From Hydractinia symbiolongicarpus (taxonomy: Eukaryota > Cnidaria > Hydrozoa > Anthoathecata > Hydractiniidae), in assembly GCF_029227915.1 (NCBI RefSeq), contig NC_079885.1:19417001-19481000 (forward strand): 64,000 nt of DNA, read 5' to 3'. A program made the position numbers and the translations under genes. This document shows, in pieces, positions 59,508 through 64,000 of the stretch. The notes beneath the pieces are model-generated. The model was not told the DNA's origin. It was given only the letters and a program-made list of their open reading frames with translations, and ran no database searches. The number at the start of each line of letters is the position of its first letter. Positions within the stretch are counted from its first letter, which is position 1.

Positions 59508-59965
59508 TATACGATTTTACAACATTTCCTATTCTCGAATCCTGCCTTTGCTACTTTAAAATAATGTGGTAGTGTGAAGGCATTGATGGATTTGGTCCAT
59601 CTAACATAAAATGAATAATGCAGTACCTCAGCGTTTCCACTAACTTTTTCCGTATGTTTAAGAAACAAGTACAAATTTTCTATTGCATAATAAATGTTGA
59701 GAAAGATTTAAAAAACACTTTTCGTCGAAATGGTTGAAGGTTTTCAAGAGACATTCTTTCTCCAATATTTTACTAACAGCCCGATATGTAACTTGGCGCT
59801 TTAATAACTTTGAGATCCGCATATTGGCCAATGGCGGTGTTTCTGACATTTAACTCGGCATTTAAGACATGTGAGAAACATTATCTCAAAAAACTTGCGC
59901 TAAAAGAACGCACGAACAACTGTTAAAATAGCATTTCAATCGGGAAAATAATATCATCATGCATA

Positions 59966-60037
59966 TCCCGCGTGTTCTAGTGGGTAGAGTCCGGCGCTCT
60001 CACCGCCGTGGCCGGGGTTCGATTCACCGCATGGGAG
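59966..60037 (+). pseudogene. tRNA-Glu pseudogene, class L
   Basis: CATGGGA form. Confidence 0.65.
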
Positions 60038-60494
60038 AATACGATTTTACAACATTTCCTATTGTCGAATCTTGCCCCTGCCGCTTTAAAATAATGTGGT
60101 AGTGTTAAGTCATTGATGAATTTGGTCCATCTAACAGAAAATGAATAATGCAGAACCTCAGCGTTTCCTCTAACTTTTTCCGTACTTTAAGAAACAAGTA
60201 CAAATTTTCAATTGCATAATAAGGGTTGAGGAAGATTTAGAAAGTACTTTGCGTCGAAGTGTTTGAAGGTTTTCGAGAAACATACTTTCTCCAATATTTT
60301 ACTAACAGCCCGAGATGTAACTTGGTGCTTTAAAAACTTTGAGATCAGCATATTAGCCAATGGCGGTGTTTCTGTGTTTTATCTCGGCATATGAGATATG
60401 TGAGAAATATTATCTCAAAAAGCTTGCCCTGAAAGAACGTACGTACAACTGTTAAAATAGCATTTCAATCAAGAAATAAATATCATCAAGAATA

Positions 60495-60567
60495 TCCCGA
60501 GTGGTCTAGTGGTTAGGATCCGGCGCTCTCACCGCCGTGGCCGGGGGATCGATTCCCCGCGCAGGAG
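60495..60567 (+). pseudogene. tRNA-Glu pseudogene, class N
   Basis: As 58377. The 5' flank reads 'aagaatat'. Confidence 0.74.
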
Positions 60568-61024
60568 AATACGATTTTACAACATTTCCTATTGTCGCAT
60601 CTTTCCATTGGCACTTTGCAATAATGTGGTAGTGTTAAGTCATTGACGGATTTGGTCCATCTAACAGAAAATGATTAATGCAGAACCTCAGCGTTTCCAA
60701 TAACTTTTTCCGTATGTTTAAGAAACAAGTACATATTTTCTATTGCATAATAAAGGTTGAGAGAGATTTATAAAACAGTTTGCGTCGAAGTGTTTAAAGG
60801 TTTTCAAGAGACATTCTTTCTCCAATATTTTACTAACACCCCGATATGTAACTTGGCGCTTTAATAACTTTGAGATCAGCATATTTGCCAATGGCAGTGT
60901 TTCTGATTTTTAACTCGCCATTTAAGACATGTGAGAAACATTATCTCAAAAACTTGCGCTAAAAGAACGTACGTACAACTGTTAAAATAGCATTTCAATC
61001 GCGAAAATAATATCATCATGCATA

Positions 61025-61096
61025 TCCCGTGTGGTCTAGTGGTTAGGATCCGGCGCTCTTACCGCCGTAGCGGGGCCTCGATTCCCCGCCCGAGAG
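61025..61096 (+). pseudogene. tRNA pseudogene, class J, anticodon CTT
   Basis: The loop CTCTTAC gives the Lys-type anticodon CTT with a perfect anticodon stem. T arm as class J. End CCCGAGA. Confidence 0.72.
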
Positions 61097-61552
61097 TATA
61101 CGATTTTACAACATTACCTATTCTCGAATCCTGCCTTTGCCACTTCAAAATAATGTGGTAGTGTGAAGGCATTGATAGTCTTGGTCCATCTAACAGAAAA
61201 TGAATAATGCAACCTCAGCGTTTCCATTAACTTTTTCCGTATGTTTAAGAAACAAGTACAAATTTTCTATTGCATAATAAATGTTGAGAAAGATTTAAAA
61301 AACACTTTTCGTCGAAATGGTTGAAGGTTTTCAAGAGACATTCTTTCTCCAATAATTTACTAACAGCCCGATATGTAACTTGGCGCTTTAATAACTTTGA
61401 GATCAGCATATTGGCCAATGGCGGTGTTTCTGACTTTTAACTCGGCATTTAAGACATGTGAGAAACATTATCCTAAAAAACTTGCGCTAAAAGAACGCAC
61501 GAACAACTGTTAAAATAGCATTTCAATCGCGAAAATAATATCATCATGCATA

Positions 61553-61624
61553 TCCCGTGTGGTCTAGTGGTTAGAATCCGGCGCTCTCACCGCCGTAGCG
61601 GGGCTTCAATTCCCCGCCCGAGAG
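61553..61624 (+). pseudogene. tRNA-Glu pseudogene, class O
   Basis: G23 to A breaks the D stem. Loop CTTCAATT inside CGGGG/CCCCG. Confidence 0.74.
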
Positions 61625-62082
61625 TATACGATTTTACAACATTTCCTATTCTCGAATCCTGCCCTTGCTACTTTAAAATAATGTGGTAGTGTGAAGGCAT
61701 TGATGGATTTGTTCCATCTAACAGAAAATGAATAATGCAGTACCTCAGCGTTTCCACTAACTTTTTCCGTATGTTTAAGAAACAAGTGCAAATTTTCTAT
61801 TGCTTAATAGAGGTTGAGGAAGATTTACTAAACACTTTGCGTCGAAGTGTTTGAAGGTTTTCGAGAAACATACTTTCTCCAATATTTTACTAACAGCCCG
61901 AGATGTAACTTGGTGCTTTAAAAACTTTGAGATCAGCATATTAGCCAATGGCGGTGTTTCTGTGTTTTATCTCGGCATATGAGATATGTGAGAAATATTA
62001 TCTCAAAAAGCTTGCCCTGAAAGAACGTACGTACAACTGTTAAAATAGCATTTCAATCAAGAAATAAATATCATCAAGCATA

Positions 62083-62155
62083 TCCCGAGTGGTCTAGTGG
62101 TTAGGATCCGGCGCTCTCACCGCCGTGGCCGGGGGATCGATTCCCCGCGCAGGAG
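62083..62155 (+). pseudogene. tRNA-Glu pseudogene, class N
   Basis: Same as 58377, exactly 3706 bases on; the following class I locus has the same spacing relation. Confidence 0.74.
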
Positions 62156-62612
62156 AATACGATTTTACAACATTTCCTATTGTCGCATCTTTCCATTGGC
62201 ACTTTGCAATAATGTGGTAGTGTTAAGTCATTGACGGATTTGGTCCATCTAACAGAAAATGATTAATGCAGAACCTCAGCGTTTCCAATAACTTTTTCCG
62301 TATGTTTAAGAAACAAGTACATATTTTCTATTGCATAATAAAGGTTGAGGAAGATTTAGAAAACAGTTTGCGTCGAAGTGTTTAAAGGTTTTCAAGAGAC
62401 ATTCTTTCTCCAATATTTTACTAACACCCCGATATGTAACTTGGCGCTTTAATAACTTTGAGATCAGCATATTTGCCAATGGCAGTGTTTCTGATTTTTA
62501 ACTCGGCATTTAAGACATGTGAGAAACATTATCTCAAAAACTTGCGCTAAAAGAACGTACGTACAACTGTTAAAATAGCATTTTAATCGCGAAAATAATA
62601 TCATCATGCATA

Positions 62613-62683
62613 TCCCGTGTGGTCTAGTGGTTGCGATCCGGCGCTCTCACCGCCGTAGCGGGCTTTAATTCCCCGCCCGAGAG
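62613..62683 (+). pseudogene. tRNA-Glu pseudogene, class I
   Basis: A21 to G and G22 to C (ttgcgatcc), CTTTAATT T arm. Confidence 0.78.
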
Positions 62684-63141
62684 TATACGATTTTACAACA
62701 TTTCCTATTCTCGAATCCTGCCTTTGCCACTTCAAAATAATGTGGTAGTGTGAAGGCATTGATAGTCTTGGTCCATCTAACAGAAAATGAATAATGCAGT
62801 ACCTCAGCGTTTCCACTAACTTTTTCCGTATGTTTAAGAAATAAGTACAAATTTTCTATTGCATAATAAAGGTTGAGAAAGATTTAAAAAACACTTTTCG
62901 TCGAAATGGTTGAAGGTTTTCAAGAGACATTCTTTCTCCAATAATTTACTAACAGCCCGATATGTAACTTGGCGCTTTAATAACTTTGAGATCAGCATAT
63001 TGGCCAATGGCGGTGTTTCTGACTTTTAACTCGGCATTTAAGACATGTGAGAAACATTATCCTAAAAAACTTGCGCTAAAAGAAAGCACGAACAACTGTT
63101 AAAATAGCATTTCAATCGCGAAAATAATATCATCATGCATA

Positions 63142-63211
63142 TCCCGTGTGGTCTAGTGGTTAGAATCCGGCGCTCGCCGCCGTAGCGGGGCTTCAATTCC
63201 CCGCCCGAGAG
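63142..63211 (+). pseudogene. tRNA-Glu pseudogene without anticodon loop
   Basis: 70 nt. The anticodon region reads CGGCGCTCGCCGCCG, two bases shorter, so neither the 7-base loop nor the anticodon remains. Otherwise class O with A23. Confidence 0.85.
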
Positions 63212-63669
63212 TATACGATTTTACAACATTTCCTATTCTCGAATCCTGCCTTTGCTACTTTAAAATAATGTGGTAGTGTGAAGGCATTGATGGATTTGGT
63301 CCATCTAACAGAAAATGAATAATGCAGTACCTCAGCGTTTCCACTAACTTTTTCCGTATGTTTAAGAAACAAGTACAAATTTTCTATTGCTTAATAGAGG
63401 TTGAGGAAGATTTACTAAACACTTTGCGTCGAAGTGTTTGAAGGTTTTCAAGAGTCATTCTTTCTCCAATATTTTACTAACAGCCCGATATGTAACTTGG
63501 CGCTTTAATAACTTTGAGATCAGCATATTGGCCAATGGCGGTGTTTCTGACTTTTAACTCGGCATTTAAGACATGTGAGAAACATTATCTCAAAAAACTT
63601 GCGCTTAAAGAACGTACGTACAACTGTTAAAATAGCATTTCAATCGCGAAAATAATATAATCATGCATA

Positions 63670-63741
63670 TCCCGTGTGGTCTAGTGGTTAGGATCCGGCG
63701 CTCTTACCGCCGTAGCGGGGCCTCGATTCCCCGCCCGAGAG
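63670..63741 (+). pseudogene. tRNA pseudogene, class J, anticodon CTT
   Basis: Copy of the 61025 type with loop CTCTTAC. Last locus of the window. Confidence 0.72.
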
Positions 63742-64000
63742 TATACGATTTTACAACATTACCTATTCTCGAATCCTGCCTTTGCCACTTTAAAATAATG
63801 TGGTAGTGTGAAGGCATTGATGGATTTGGTCCATCTAACAGAAAATGAATAATGCAGTACCTCAGCGTTTCCACTAACTTTTTCCGTATGTTTAAGAAAT
63901 AAGTACAAATTTTCTATTGCATAATAAAGGTTGAGGAAGATTTAGAAAACACTTTGCGTCGAAGTGTTTGAAGGTTTTTAAGAGACATTCTTTCTCCAAT
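63742..64000 (+). repeat. Partial spacer at the right edge
   Basis: The first half of a right-half spacer, with T4 soon after the tRNA and T5 in 'ctttttccg'. The window ends inside 'cattctttctccaat', so the array continues rightward. Confidence 0.95.

Larger units (their letters stand above)
1..64000 (+). repeat. Tandem array of ~530-bp tRNA-Glu units (123 loci)
   Basis: One tRNA-Glu-type locus and one spacer of about 455 bases repeat head to tail throughout, always in the same orientation. Measured start-to-start distances are 525-535 bases, except two of 329 and six of 422. No unrelated sequence, inverted unit or transposon interrupts the array. Each spacer holds, in order after the tRNA: a T4 run, a T5 run about 150 bases on, the palindrome ATTGGCCAAT about 140 bases before the next tRNA, and usually ACGTACGT about 55 bases before it. 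I see no other gene in any spacer. Unequal exchange within the array is the obvious source of the nested duplications. Confidence 0.97.

Noticed and set aside
1-64000. A tRNA-derived SINE family
   Set aside because: The copies are strictly head to tail, at fixed spacing and in one orientation, with no A-rich or simple-repeat tails and no target-site duplications. The tRNA includes its full 3' half and terminator.
1-64000. CRISPR array
   Set aside because: The period is about 530 bases, the spacers are themselves repeats of each other, and there are no cas-like genes. The conserved part folds as a tRNA.
1-64000. 5S rRNA or snRNA genes hidden in the spacers
   Set aside because: I looked for a second internal Pol III promoter or recognisable 5S or U6 blocks in the spacer and saw none; only the tRNA B box recurs.

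Overview
The window is one uninterrupted head-to-tail tandem array of a tRNA-bearing repeat. 123 tRNA-Glu-type loci, all on the + strand, recur from base 162 to base 63741, normally every 525-535 bases. Both window edges fall inside a spacer, so the array continues on each side. I see no credible protein gene; the open frames are chance reading frames, many of them running antisense through the tRNA.

The organism is a eukaryote, most likely an animal. The best copies are complete 72-nt tRNA-Glu genes with anticodon CTC, internal A and B boxes of an RNA polymerase III gene, a TTTT terminator about 8 bases after the gene and no encoded CCA. The spacers are AT-rich. The species cannot be named from this sequence.

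Layout. (1) 1-10.6 kb: mostly intact or lightly damaged copies, including two exact consensus genes (8626 and 9156). (2) 10631-20998 and 20999-31372: a direct tandem duplication of about 10.37 kb, about 20 units per copy, whose second copy has lost one unit and gained another. (3) 29.3-32.9 kb: a three-unit, 1590-bp higher-order repeat. (4) 33-45.2 kb: a different spacer and tRNA subfamily with a degenerate 3' half, in dimers (1059 bp) and trimers (1594 bp). (5) 45.2 kb to the end: further degenerate subfamilies, including six 422-bp short units set in 1480-bp trimers.

Positions in tRNAs use standard tRNA numbering (anticodon 34-36, discriminator 73). Class letters in the calls: A, consensus-like. 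B, acceptor begins AACCGTG. C, CACTGGA acceptor end with A58 to T. D, TACNGTG with TACGGCA. E, A38 loop. F, T arm beginning CGGAC. G, anticodon CTG. H, stem 3' strand AGCCG. I, 71-nt form with a TTAATT T loop. J, CCTCGATT or CCTCAATT loop. K, anticodon TTC with TGGAC T arm. L, D arm with TTCT and GGGTAGAGT. M, T11 to A. N, 73-nt form with GATCGATT. O, CTTCAATT loop.

About 22 loci, all left of 31.6 kb, could plausibly make a tRNA. The rest look like pseudogenes, although nearly all keep the A box and anticodon arm. Some pseudogenes carry altered anticodons: CTG (Gln-type), TTC (the other Glu anticodon) and CTT (Lys-type). All calls come from reading the sequence; no covariance-model search or alignment was run.
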